Shown here in pieces: positions 35,322 through 54,441 of a stretch of 64,000 nt of DNA. Made by a program: the position numbers and the translations under genes. Origin of the DNA: Apostichopus japonicus (taxonomy: Eukaryota; Echinodermata; Holothuroidea; Aspidochirotida; Stichopodidae). Position 1 is the first letter of the stretch. Each line of letters opens with the position of its first letter. Below the pieces are notes generated by a model. It did no database searches, had not been told where the DNA came from, and saw only the letters and a list, made by a program, of their open reading frames with translations. The stretch covers positions 7,556,999-7,620,998 of the forward strand of contig NC_092565.1 of NCBI RefSeq assembly GCF_037975245.1, written 5' to 3'.

Positions 35322-35934
35322 GTAAGTTGCTTTAAACTGGTATATTTGTTTCATCACACGAATGCTTGGCATGACTTGTAGGTTTAATTGTTTGTTTTAA
35401 GAAAGGGTAAAATTGAGTATCTTTGGGGTTGCGGAGGATACTGCTCGTACAAATAAAATACGCTACGAAAAGTTTCGTTACTCCTCGTGTATTTTAGTAA
35501 CAAGAAGCGCGGGTGTATTGTTAAGTAATAACATTTGTTGAATCTTCTTTAGGTCGCATTTTAAGGTAGACGAACATCATAGATATTTCTTGTAATGTTT
35601 TCGTAGTCAAGCAAATAACGAGAGGGGGTTAGTGTTAATCTGTGATAACATTATCCTTCATTTGCACATGTATACATTTTATCTACAAGTTACTTTATCA
35701 TTTCTTTTTACTTTCTTCTAATGAAAATGTGATCTCCGTGAAAGTCAGTCATTGCCATAATCTGGATCAATTTCACCTGTACCCAGCAAGAATCAGTGAT
35801 TGAGGTCATTAATATATTAGAGATTCCATAAGTCATCCTCTTCTCCCATTATTGTCAATATGTGTTGAAGATTATTACTACGTTCAACAGACTGTAACTT
35901 GGGAGAAACTGGTCGATTTTACAATACAATGGCA

Positions 35935-36125
35935 CAGCGACGTAGCCAGGAATTTGAAAGGGAGGGGGAGCACTTTTTGCGATTGATATGGATTTTCAAA
36001 GTTGTAGGCACGACTATCTGAGCGGAGCGCCACCATCGGTTGGCGCGGAGCGTACAAGAAAATTAAAATTTTTTTACAAACCCCCCAGATGGCCGGAAAC
36101 GGCCCTTCCCTAGTGTTCATTCTGG
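35935..36125 (-). mobile_element. Truncated MITE remnant, reversed
   Basis: Carries GCGGAGCGCCACC and GGCGCGGAGCGTAC, the reverse complement of the core of the elements at 19,150 and 21,135, beside a CAGCGACGTAGCCAGG end. Partial copy with no complete inverted ends. Confidence 0.5.
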
Positions 36126-37065
36126 TTCCCTGGCCTCTTGCTAACTTGAGACACCTCATTCAATATCACTTTCAAACCCCAAAAAACAAACGAGTTGAAA
36201 TAGTACGTAATTCAATAATAGGCCATCAGCTGAAACTCAAAAAGAGGCTGTAAAATCAGTTTCGTTCCAGCAACACCGGGTCTAGATTTTTAAAGCATTT
36301 TTGGGTAGTTCAATGCATCACAGACATTATATTAAAAGTTCTCCAAAAAATTTCCTGCAGTATTTTCGTAACGCACCCTCGAAATTGGGTATGTTATATA
36401 GACATTACGTGCTACGATGCTATGTATTAGGAACACACTAACGTTAGATTTGGTACAGTGGTGCATACATACCACTCTTTTCTTATATGTTTAATTACGA
36501 CATTTTTTTGTTGTTATAATAGTTGGGTAAGGGTTATAAGAATGGTGGAAGAGGATTCTGGTCTAAGGGTCAGTGAGGGTTGTTTTCAGGCATTACAAGT
36601 TGTGCCCTCCCCCCTCCATTTTCGCCAAAATGGTAAAAAAAGCACATTCTCAACTTTGACATATGAAATACAATTTTTACACATTATAACTTAAGGGTTT
36701 TAATTATAAAAATGTACCACTTTTAATAAACTCAGATATAATGCTTCGTAATAAATCAAATATTTTTAGATTTCCCCCCTATGTTATGATGCATTTCGTC
36801 TGTGCATGAAAGCGTAAATATACACATATAATGAAAAGTTCCTCTCCATAATTGTTACACTCCCCATCCAAACTGTTTTACACATGCGACCCCCTCCCCC
36901 TCTACTTTACATGTAGCTAAATCCCTAGTTACAATGAGATGTACCAATGCCCCAAGACCAGTGAGCTTATTTCTTTTGTATAAATCAATATATAAGTTGG
37001 CACACTAAGACGTCATGGCATATCGTAGATGTGAAATAAAGTTATAGTCGGTATATATCCATTAC

Positions 37066-37113
37066 CTTAGTACTCTTTCTACAGTCTTCGGCAAAACTAG
37101 GTGCTTTCTCCAT
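37066..37113 (-). CDS. Possible 16-codon first exon on minus strand
   Basis: ATG, 16 open codons (MEKAPSFAEDCRKSTK), then AAG|GTAATG. A short charged N-terminal exon would suit a cytosolic SLC36 N-terminus, but its phase 0 end does not fit the exon at 32,227 without another exon between. Very tentative. Confidence 0.15.
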
Positions 37114-38087
37114 GTTACTGAAACGACATGTTTATAATTCGTATTCATGCAAAAAGAGTTTCCAAGGGAGTTAACGTATAAAAGAAAAGATCGACAAGGT
37201 TTCGAATGGTATTTTGAATAATAATAGTTCTATATTCTACAAATAATATGAATAATAAAGGTAAATGGTACAAATAAGTGAATAACGAAGACAGTTAACT
37301 TAAGCCCCAGATAGAAAGAAATAATGTATCTATTAAGACTGGGTCGATGCACTCAATGGTGTAGTAGAGCTGGGCCTTTGCGATGATTCAAGATACAGGT
37401 TCTTCATCAAAAGGCGCGGCGCGGAATTAATAAGTAATTAAAAGTTCATCCAAGGACAGTTGTACTAGTTATAACAGGATCCACTTCAATTCACTGCATG
37501 GAAGTCAGATATGGTATGGAAAAGGGAAAGTCTATTCCGTAGTAGAGGTGAAGATAATTAGATGAAATAAAAGTCACTAAAGACTTGAATATCCTTCAGT
37601 CAAAACTTGAACAGATGCACAGAACGTATTAACAATATGAATAAAACAGGTAACGAAATGTTACGGCAAAACAATAAAGAACCGTGATATTGGAACAGGG
37701 TCAGGGGCAATAGTTCCCCAACAACAGTATATAAACCTCTGACTGGTTTCAGGATGCGGTATTTGCATCATCGTCATCAGTAAATGTAGTTATGAATATG
37801 CAAGAGGTAAAGCATGCCCATAACACCCTCCTCCCCCCTCCCCTCTCAGCAAAAAAAAGTGTGATTTGAAGAAAATGTGGATATTTATCATAAGGTGTCT
37901 GGTAGGTAGGGTAATCTACGTAAAACTACTAATAGCTAAAATGAATATATGAATAAGATCATGTTTTCTGGTTCCTTTAAACTCTGGGGAACAAAATAAT
38001 GACAACATGACTTTGAAAAAGTTAACCCTCTTCACAAACTTCAAACTTGATTAAAATTTCAGACTAAGATATCAAGATTTAACACCA

Positions 38088-40059
38088 TCACAGTTCATCC
38101 TCCAAATCATCTTCCCCTGCATCAACAATCTCAACATCTTCTTGGAAGTTCCTGCAATTTCTATATTTACATAGGTCTGTACACGGTAGTTGTGCATTCA
38201 TTCAGGAACATCTTCCTTTAAGACATTTGCCGACTCTACAGCTACTGCTGACACACTGAAGCAAAACATCTGGGTCAGGTGGCTTCGTCATCCAAGTGAT
38301 TATAAGGTCATCATTTCAAGTTTCCATCCATGTCCCTCTGGTGAGAGTGCATCAATCCTTTGCTGCAATGCCCTACTGTGAATAGCAGCCTGGTTGGTGC
38401 AGCGCTTAACATGCTGGATCAGAGCATCTTTTGTTGGTGGTAAACTCTGCTCTGAGGAGGAGATGAACAAAACACCTTGCACCATGAAATTGGATATTTT
38501 TGAGTCTCACATTTTATGATGGGGTACCAATATAATTACAATTAAGCTAGAAATAAGTTGCAAATTACTTTAATAATTTCAATGGAAAGATTAACCTGAT
38601 ATTGCATCTCAAAGCGTTTAGAGAATTTTTTAATTTTCCTTGAGGGAGGACCCCCATATTCCAAAAGTCCTAGATCCACCCCTGAACACTCAATGAACCA
38701 CACTTTGAAGAGAGTACTTTACCTTTCAAGATCTGTATGTCTTCCTTGTCAAGAATTGTATCTAGTTTCTTCAACATAGAGAGTGGTACCTCACTTCAAT
38801 GGCAACAATCTTTTCCTCTAATATTCATAAAATCTGGGCTCATCTTTTTTCCGCTCTGCTGCTTGTCGAAGCAATACTTTAATAAAATGAAATAAAAAAA
38901 ACCAAATTGTTTTGCATTTTCTGTTGATCAAAATGTAAGTTTGAACAAATAAGAACTAAGACAATTTTATTTATATACCATTTGATCTGCTCATCTTCTA
39001 TGGACAAACAAAGACACATTCAAATTTTGAAAACCAGTGTCATGCAAAAAAAGAATTAAAACAAGCTTTTTTTGACAGTACAGTACATTATCTCTTAATG
39101 TTATGGTTTAAATTATACAATGGTAGATTATATCTGTTACTAATAATAAAGGAGACAGATACTTGTTCATTTTGGTAAAGCTAGACAGGCTGACCATAAG
39201 ACCTTGCAAACCTAACCTTATTGCACCTTTGTTACACTTATTTTTCTAACTAATATAATATCTCTATCATTCAAATAAAGGGCCACAGTAAGAAAACTAT
39301 GAAGCCTGTATTTAACACTTAGGCTAGTGCCCCAGATGGAGAATTTGAAACAAATTTCCGTTCCTACCACCTTATAACAAAACAAATCAGATGACCATGC
39401 CACTAATTATATTATGTTCAGGTCCAACACTGTGCCCTTTGACTTGGATTCTATCCCTCAAGAGCTACTGATCTTGCATTATGCAACTTCTCTTAACACT
39501 TCAACTATGCCATAGAAGTGAAAGTACTGTAGAGTCGTGTAGTATGCTTAGGCTTACCTCCATCGAAAGTCTCTGCCTGCTGCAGCTTGTCCTGCACCCG
39601 TTTGCAACGCCGAGTAATGTATTGTTTCTTTTCCCACATATAATAAATTGAACAGGCAATACACCAGAGCTTCTGCTTGGTTTCCTCGATCTTTTCCGTT
39701 AATTCTTCGTTTAAAATCATATGGGGTCTACTCTGGTACTGTCCGTTTTCTTGCAGCAATGTGCTTGCTATCAACGAACCGCCTGTAACACTTATCGTGG
39801 AACCCCATCATACTATGCTGTTGAACACACGCTTGATCGTAGTAGGCCATGGAGTAATCAGTAGTACGGCGATATCACTGTCTCCGCCGCTGAGATTAAG
39901 CCAATCTTTAGCGCAGCAAGTAACTTTAGTCCATCGTTTATTCGTCAGTGCCTTGACTGCTTCAAATTTTACAGATTCAATGTGCACTGTAGCTAGTAAA
40001 TATTTATCGCAAACGCTGTTTTGGACCTTGGCAAGCCGATCAACAACAACAGGCAACAA
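38088..40059 (-). pseudogene. Decayed multi-domain gene of an uncharacterised repetitive family
   Basis: Ordered minus-strand fragments in changing frames. Residues TNKRWTKVTCCAKDWL (40,059-39,811) come first, then after a frameshift GFHDKCYRRFVDSKHIA. A helical EELTEKIEETKQKLW stretch follows, ending at donor 39,558. Next is an exon about 38,873-38,723 with KKDEPRFYEY and EEKIVAIEVRYH. Last is LPPTKDALIQHVKR (38,485-38,300), a frameshift, then PDPDVLLQC, CLKGRC, an in-frame TGA at 38,202-38,204 and LPCTDLCKY before the stop at 38,088. The HDKCYRRF, IEVRYHSLC, LPPT..AL..HVKR and Cys-rich C-terminus recall a multi-copy family of unannotated invertebrate proteins that I believe spreads as repeats. 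That is memory, not a search. Several frameshifts and stops argue for a dead copy. Confidence 0.5.
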
Positions 40060-40125
40060 AGTGCTGCAGCTCTATACATATAAAGTCTGTAAATCAACGA
40101 TAGGCTTATTTGACTGTGGAATGTT

Positions 40126-40229
40126 CTCAACTGAAATTTTATCGGCGTTAACGGGTTCTTAGGTAGATGTTAAAAAACTGACAAGATCGTATCCTAGTCT
40201 TTTTCGGCGGGTAGAGTATTGAATGAAAC
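40126..40229. repeat. Direct repeat A (pair with 40,776)
   Basis: About 105 bases starting CTCAACTGAAAT and ending TTGAATGAAAC recur at 40,776-40,881. They share TGTTAAAAAACTGACAAGAT and TAGTCTTTTTCG. Each copy is followed, at different distances, by ACTGGCTACGCCC(C)TGAT. This may be a small dispersed element or the ends of a degraded insertion. Confidence 0.6.
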
Positions 40230-40775
40230 GGCACGCGATATGAATGACAGCCTAGATGACAGAAGAATAGGTCACCTAATTTAGCCATAATCTTGCTACG
40301 TTCATTTCAATAGTTTTTCCTGTCTAGACTCTTAAACTCGTCCAGCAAGCTTATGGATTTGAATTATGGGTGTTTTAATAAAAAAAATAACTTGGCCAAA
40401 AAAAGTGTAGGCCCGGGCCTACAGTGCTACATACTGGCTACGCCCCTGATAGTTCTATATTAGGATTAGATCTCTTACTGAAATATGGCTGACCTAATAA
40501 GGTGACAAAGAGTACAAGTTTTATGTAGAAAAAGGGCACATTTTTAACCTGAGGAAAAGTGGGGGCACTTGCCCCCTGTGCCCCCCGGTTCCGCCGCTCT
40601 TGAAGGTACATGTACAGAGTAGTCTTACTTTTCAACTTCTGATACTTGTAGATACAAAGATAGTCCAGATATGTCTTTGCTACAACTGTAGCTATTAAAT
40701 GTTTAAGTAAGCCTAATAAGAGAAGGCGAGAGCTATCCGACGATTGCCATCTGATGCAAATTTCTCAAGCGTTTC

Positions 40776-40881
40776 CTCAACTGAAATATAACCTGCGTAA
40801 ACGGGTACTTAACTACATGTTAAAAAACTGACAAGATCGGATCCTATAGTCTTTTTCGCCGTGTAGAGTGTTGAATGAAAC
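40776..40881. repeat. Direct repeat B (pair with 40,126)
   Basis: Second copy of the roughly 105-base block, about 650 bases downstream and same orientation, diverged by roughly 15 percent by eye. A transposon-end-like GGCTACGCCCTGAT follows at about 40,899. Confidence 0.6.
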
Positions 40882-42814
40882 TATCGTGCTATATACTGGC
40901 TACGCCCTGATCATATGATATCAGTAGGCCTACCAGCAGATTTTGTTTCCTGTTTAAATTCTTTTAGGCCTACATGTTCTTTTACATAATATATCAGAAA
41001 GACAAACATAGTGCTCTTTTACAAGTTTTCCTGTAGGATGATTCTTGTTTATTGTCCAATGTCTGGACTTTAATACATTTGACGAACTTAACTGATGGAC
41101 AATATAAACTTTCATATTTTGTAATACAGCCAGATATGCAGTGGCCTAAAAACAAATATCGTTATCGCAGTGTATTAGCAGTGTAATAATTATTTATAGG
41201 AAGTGCGTATCACGTACGATTGCTAGCTTAGCTTCATAACATGCTGTTCGTGCAACAACTTAGGACGACTCATTGAACGAACGTTGTCGACGTTGTTGTG
41301 CATACAGTTCGTGACATTCCATAGAGTGCGATTAGGTAGGCAATATGTATTTTATTACGCAGTGGCCAACTGTAGGCTTGTAATTGGCTATAAGCTAAAT
41401 TTAGCTAATTGCATCTGCCAAACTAAGTAAGTAGTTGAATCAGTAGTCGTGAATGTTACTACGATTACAATCGAGTTAACGGAGCTGACGATTATTCAAT
41501 ATCAAAAGAGCACTGACAAAATACCATGCTAAAAAACGACAGTTTAAAAAAAAAAATCGACACTGAAAGGGGGGGCGGTCGCTCCCCGTGCTCCCCCCTA
41601 GCTACGTCCCTGCAATGGCATGCATAGCAAACAAAACAAAATACAGAAAGTAAGATTTACTAACCCTACAGAGGGGGCCTTTGGGTCTAACTACTTAACA
41701 TATTGACTTCGCAATGAGTTTAGCCTAGGCTAGGCTAGTGTAATGGGCCTTGGCTAAAGTTACTGTTGGCTATATGGGAGCTAACTTACTGGCCTAGGCT
41801 AGGCCTACTTTGTCCTGACTTACTGTGTATCCTAAATTTAAACTAAATGGAAGCAATGCGATTAAACATTGTAAGATTGATATCCAGTTGATTGAAATCT
41901 ATTATCCTTACCTCATCTTGTTTTCAAAGACGTTCCACTCGTTGAAAATTGTTAGGCAGTAGATTTGAAGAAGTTAATCATTGAGAATCAGGCTGGGATC
42001 GTCAATCTCGTCCCGTGACGTGTATGTCACTGTACTGTAAAATAGATTTTGCCAGGCGCAAGTAGCGTTAATCCTACACAATACAGTGACTAAAACCCAG
42101 GAAGGGAGTGTTCCGAGTTCAAGTTATACCGGATCAATAGTATGGAAGCGTAGAGGAGGCATAACATTAACAACTTTTAGTTCTTACTTAATATAGTTAA
42201 TATATATGACAGGAACTTTGCCGCGTTGAAAAGGGTTCAAATTGAAATTAATGCATAGTGCACTGTATAATAGCAAATAGATTATGAACATGAATTAAAG
42301 CATAAAATTTAACTTAAATAGCTGAACTAACAACGTGCATATAGCTTTTACAATGACAAGGTGACAAGTAAATAACTTTCCGCTCCTTCGGCGAATAGCA
42401 AACTGCACAAACGAAAATCTTTGTTTTCAAACGATGGAAAATAAATTTGCAATTTACTAACTAGTAATGGTTTGAGTTACTTTGTTACTTCTTTAATCGA
42501 ACAGTTTTGGTTTTCTTCCCAAGTTATCCGATGCTCACAAGATAACAACTCTTGTGTTTGGTACTCTCTATATACATATGACAAACTTGGGACACTCCCT
42601 CCTCCGCTTTTTTTGAGTTAACGTTACAGAAAAACAAAAACAAGCAGACAAAATGCACAAGAAAAAAACAAAAAAGCTAATGTTCCGTGACACGAAAATT
42701 GGTTCAGAACAGTAATTTTCAGAAAACACAGAGCAAACATTTTCTTATACAAGCAAGTTTTATTTTCTGTCTTCAATAATTTGAATGACATATTTTATGT
42801 TACATAAAAATCAT
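40882..42814. other. Non-coding stretch before the duplication junction
   Basis: No coding or RNA feature is supported. A short G/C-rich remnant near 41,568-41,612 (ending CTAGCTACGTCCCTG) resembles a hAT-type MITE end. The rest is AT-rich, unremarkable sequence. Confidence 0.4.
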
Positions 42815-42920
42815 TACATTTTCATCATTGTACAGCTATTCCTGTTTAATACGGGACCGTTTTGCAATGTGAGTGTCCAGTTTAGGCTTCCGTACTGAAA
42901 TGTGTGACCACTTGCGGGAT
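42815..42920 (-). CDS. Possible terminal exon cut by the junction
   Basis: Minus-strand frame running from the junction to a stop at 42,815 (SGHTFQYGSLNWTLTLQNG, then VLNRNSCTMMKM), followed about 60 bases later by AATAAA on the minus strand near 42,760. This would be the 3' end of an unknown gene truncated by the duplication boundary. The part of the frame beyond 42,920 is only VMAT exon read backwards. Unrecognised and tentative. Confidence 0.25.
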
Positions 42921-49539
<6,619 letters not shown>

Positions 49540-49810
49540 AGCTGAAACAGCACTAGCCCTTTCAGACGAACAATAACATCTTGCACGCTAAGAAACTTTC
49601 ATTTCAGAACGAAAGCTTGTAGTATACACATTACAGGCATTACACTAGTATAGTAACTATAGATTAGTCTTGACAATTCAGGCGTTTTGTAAATGTGCAG
49701 TAACCCCATCCTAATATTTTGAGATATCTCTTATTAATTCATATTTTTATCTTCTGCACATATTGACACTAAAGATATCTTTCAATGTTTAAAGTTGTCT
49801 TTTAATTTAG

Positions 49811-49822
49811 AATAAAAATAAA
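49811..49822 (+). promoter_or_regulatory. Poly(A) signals of the second VMAT copy
   Basis: Same doubled AATAAA motif as at 16,556, about 270 bases after the stop. Confidence 0.5.
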
Positions 49823-50777
49823 GTGGCTTGTCATGTCATGGAAAGGTATTTAGGCGCCAAACCCTCATCGTGTGGTGGAAGAGAAGGGATTTTCGAGCGG
49901 ACTCGGGGAGCTTCGCGTGCATGCTCATGCACAAAACTACACGTATATATGGGCTGACAAACAGTGACATGTTTACTCATTTTGTTAGACATCGATAATT
50001 GTTCGACTTATATTATTACATAAATTATCAATTTGAAGATGTTCATATCTTCATAATGTTTACATAAACAGATATGAAAGGTGGATGTCGATTTAAGTGA
50101 TGAAAACAGTTATATTGAGTAATATTGTTTTGTAGATCTTTAGGCGAGTAACATGAGTTACTTCATTACACTGGTTCTAAATGAATATGTAATTAAGTAA
50201 TTCAGCTTTAATTAAGCCTTCTCTTGTGTTTCGAGGTACAAAGTTGCTAATAGCTCTGCAAAATACATCTAGTTTCAACATCATACAACGATTTCGTTTA
50301 ATCACAAATCGTTTTTATCAAATTTAACAAGGACGTCAAAATTCCTTTAGCGCTTGGTCAGCTGATTACTTAATACTTGATGTCCTTATTACAACCACTA
50401 TTCCCAGACGTGCACAATGTCGTGACACATTGCCAAATGTACTTACAGAGCTGTATGGACTGACAACTTTATACTGTGCTTCTTCCTTTACCTAAGATTG
50501 ACTCAATTACAGCCCACGAGGAGTTGACGTCCAATGCATGGTTCAAATCCATTTTTTGGAAGGTTAATAAAAAATAAAGAGAAGGTGTAAATACAAAAAG
50601 GTTCAATACACTTCAAAGCTTACGAATCATAACTTGATTGTATCAATCGACAAACAGATGAATATGATGTTGATGTTGGCGAATGATTTTTATTTTTGAA
50701 TGTTACAAGAGGGTGATTTGTAAGTTATGAAGTAAGGAATGTTAGTAAAACAGACACACAGACACATACACACACAA

Positions 50778-50827
50778 ATATATATATATATAGGCCTTTA
50801 TATATATATATATATATATATATAGGC

Positions 50828-50898
<71 letters not shown>

Positions 50899-50899
50899 C

Positions 50900-50949
<50 letters not shown>
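50778..50949. repeat. (TA)n interrupted by AGGCCT blocks
   Basis: A TA tract about 170 bases long, broken three times by AGGCCTTTA (near 50,793, 50,825 and 50,897). The first copy is a pure 53-base tract, so this one grew and gained a higher-order pattern. Confidence 0.9.
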
Positions 50950-50951
<2 letters not shown>

Positions 50952-51956
50952 TTCACATATTTAATAATATCATATGTTATGTAGATGTTTGTAGTATAAA
51001 GTGCATAGCACAGCCATGATGATTGTAAGTTACAGCACGCTATCTCCCAAATAAAAACAAAGTCGTCTTTGCAAATATGTTGTACGTTCGGTTTTTTTTT
51101 TTTTTCATGAAACTTAAATATCAACTCTTAACACTTCTGTGGAGGTGCAGATCAGAAAAGGAACGAACGCGGCTGATGTGTTGGGGGAAGGTGAGTGGGG
51201 GAGGGGTGGGGTGGGGAGCTTTATGAGCAATTACACCTGTCACTAACTAATTTGGCTCACATTCCTTTTCATCGTCAAATGTGTAAGTCTCATAACACAA
51301 AGAAAACGTTAAACATAAACCTTTTTCTTTACGATAGAATTTCTCGTATCGACGCTCACCGACGAAGTCACTCTATAACGGCTCCAATCGACATCCTCAT
51401 TTAAATAACAAAGGTTTATCTGGTTTACTGCAGGAATTTTAAGGAGTATATTTGTGTCAACAGCAGTGCTTTATAGATCAGGTATTTCTGGCATCTTCAA
51501 GGTCCATTGAAGACTTATCGTCAGTTTGTGATCATTGTAGGGCCTACAACACGTTGAACGCAGTGAATGTTATGATACCATAAAGAAGTGTCCAGTGTTG
51601 CTCCAATATAAATAGTCAAGTAATAGCATATAACTTTATTCAGGACATGTGACTATAGTTTGATGTGGAGGCAAGCCACAAAGTTTAAATTCAATTTTTC
51701 TGACAAAACAGATTCTCTGTACATTCCCTGACGAAAAGTCCAGTAAATTATACTGTTTTTTTTTCAACCAAATGGGCCTTTTTTCCTTTCCCGCCCCCCC
51801 CCCCAATTATTCAACAACAACTTTTAAACCCCATTGTTAATACATTTTCTCAACAAATGGGCACTGCTCAATTAAAAGAGGGTACTTTTTAATAACAAAA
51901 TCTGTACTGCTTTGGTGCTGGAAACAATAAAATGAAGACGAAATATTTTTACTCAC

Positions 51957-52200
51957 CAGTTCATCTAGCACAGCAATGATAAAACTCCGGTCCGCTGCGT
52001 CGGTACGTTGCGAATAAAGGTAATAGAAAATACAGGATCCATCCATAGTACGATTAAAAGTATCTTGAGATCCTTCACAAAATAAGAAAAGTTTAGATCG
52101 TCCGAAATAAAGTGTGGGCGGTTCCAATACGAAGCCTTCCAAAAATATAAACCGATAGCGGTCGGTTTTAAAGCTTATGTGAAAGTAGTTCAAGCTTGTT
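51957..52200 (-). CDS. Possible orphan exon, second copy
   Basis: Counterpart of the exon-like frame at 18,588-18,831 with the same CTG|GTGAGT donor. Three replacements (D to G, I to T and G to A) and no frame-breaking change within the exon. Product unknown. Confidence 0.25.
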
Positions 52201-52467
52201 TCTGGTCAAAGTTCAATTAGAATCATAGGGTTCAAACCTGGTATCCCACATCCAGAAAAGCCTGCCTGAGATGTGATATAGTCCAATCGGTGCCTTCCAA
52301 TTATAAAGTCCCCGGTTCGAGTCACTCCAAGATTATTGTATTTCGTCCAGTTGCATACATACATACATATATACATATAGTCGAATGAAGGTCATGTGAG
52401 ATCATAAGAACCATGAGATCAGATTGTCGATGGTCACTGATGTTTGAAAATAAACTTTGAAACAGAC

Positions 52468-52847
52468 CAGTGGCGGAGCGTCCATAGAGTCAGGATGCCC
52501 CCCCCCCCCCCCCCGACGGACTCAAATGGACTGCTGGCGCCCTTTTCAGCTATTTGCCACTTTTTACTTGTTCGCGATTATTGACTTTTTTATTGCGCTC
52601 TAATCTACCTATTGACATTTGTCACATGATTTTGTTGGCGATGACACCTATTTATTCTTCGTTTATCTGCAAATTAGCAAGGCCCGGAAAGGGTCATTTC
52701 CGGCGATCTAGGGAGTATCTTTACTCAAAAAATTCATGTACGCTCCGCGCCAATTAACCTGTGGTGGCGCTCCGCTTAGATAAAGTCGAAAGCGCCCATA
52801 CAGACCATTCTCGCCCCCTCTGACCAATACCCCTAGCTCCGCCACTG
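52468..52847. mobile_element. MITE-like element, second-unit copy
   Basis: Counterpart of the element at 19,150-19,533, with CAGTGGCGGAGC and GCTCCGCCACTG ends. It carries small indels in the poly-C tract and an inserted TTAA near 52,755. It was inherited with the duplication rather than inserted separately. Confidence 0.65.
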
Positions 52848-54441
52848 GCTCCCAATCATTCTTCCCCGTCAATCCGTCTAGTATCCCCCCCTCCTCCCTC
52901 CCCAACCGAACCTCGTTTGTTAAAGGAATATCTAATGATTATAGACACTTATTCTAATGTTAAATCAGCAAAGAGCAAGCAATAATGATTTTATCACTAA
53001 GATTTTTTTTTCATTTCTTAGTTACACCATCATTTAACTTCCCACTCAATCCTACACTCCCTGATACCCTTCCATCCCAATGTAGGAAACTTCATCGTTA
53101 CACGCAGCACGCAGCACGCAACGATCTTTGTTCTACTTAATTGATCCTTACTGAGTCTCTCAACTTAAAAGCATATTTTTTTCCACATAGATTAGTGAAA
53201 GTTACACAGTTTTAAGTAATAAATTAGAAGCATCTCTTTGTTGAAGCATTGTATTATCGGCCTAGTCTTCGATAAGCGTAACTTAGGGTTGAAAGAAATC
53301 AGTGAGAGCTAGCCGGCAGTAATGATATTAACTTACATATATATATTTTCAAATCTCATTTAGGACGAATTATTAGGTCCCCCTGGTAACATAATTCACC
53401 CCCTCCCCTATTCTCCCCTACCTTTCTTAAACTCTCACCGCTTCTCTTACAGCTAATATATGAGATATCCTCGTAAAGCGTGATGATCTAGGTCCCTCAT
53501 TTATCTAATGCATGGGAGGAACTCGAAACTTTCTTCCTTATCCGCATATTCCAAGCTTTCTCCAAGAAAAGAGTTACAGTACCTATTACCCAGATGCTAT
53601 GTTAATAATTAAAAATAGCCTCCCTCCTCATAAAACGTGATGATCTATGTCCCTCATTAATCTAAAGCATGGATGAACTCTCAACTTAAAGCATATTCCA
53701 AAGTTTTTTCCACAAAAGAGCCACAGAACCTACCACACACAAATTATGTAAATGTCACTGGACGGCATCCGTAGTGACATCGTTTTTTGGTCCACATTTG
53801 AGTTTCCATCATATCTTTAATCTGCTTTTCATACATATCTTTTATTGTGATTGTTAAAATGACCACATCTAAGGACTTTTGAGTCGTTTTTCTGTATCTA
53901 GTGGAATTGTCTCGCTGAGATATAAAAGGATGAATTTTCCGTACGTTTTCGCGGTAGGCCCCTCTGTTCAAGGTCAATGCACGACTATAACATTAGGTCC
54001 ACTAAGTGCGGATATTGGTCTCCATTTGCTACTATTACAGTAAACCCAACCGAGCAACGTATCTACGGTGTCTCTTAAAAGACATCATTATTAACAAAGT
54101 CGAAAAGAATTTTTAGTCTCTTTGGTGTCATTTGAAAAGTATTTCTGATTACATTACGTATAGATTTGCCCTCTCTCCTTTTCTATGAGAAAGGTACATA
54201 TGGGAAACATAACAATGACCGTGATAAAATCAATTTCAAGATTACTAGCGATCAAATCGCTCAATTTGTTTCAAAAAATGGTTGAAAAGTGACATGAATT
54301 CCTCCTCATTCATTCATTTTACTTGAGCATGTTGAACGCTTGCGATAACATGTCATTACGAATCATTGCAGACGCTCACCCAAACCGTTAAAATATACCG
54401 CCACTCCCCCTCCCCCTTCTCTTCCTACACTGCGCTCCCAA

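Larger units (their letters stand above)
32228..38087. other. Upstream region of the SLC36-like gene, no complete gene
   Basis: AT-rich sequence with no complete gene recognised. It holds several possible small exons, described separately (32,865-32,894, 34,954-35,020 and 37,066-37,113 on minus; 35,263-35,321 on plus), a truncated MITE near 35,935-36,125, and poly-C stretches near 36,890 and 37,830. The first exons of the SLC36-like gene should lie here unless translation starts in the exon at 32,227. Confidence 0.45.

Noticed and set aside
39677-40162. 161-codon plus-strand open frame
   Set aside because: It overlaps minus-strand fragments that show recognisable ordered motifs; composition and lack of motifs make it the shadow frame.
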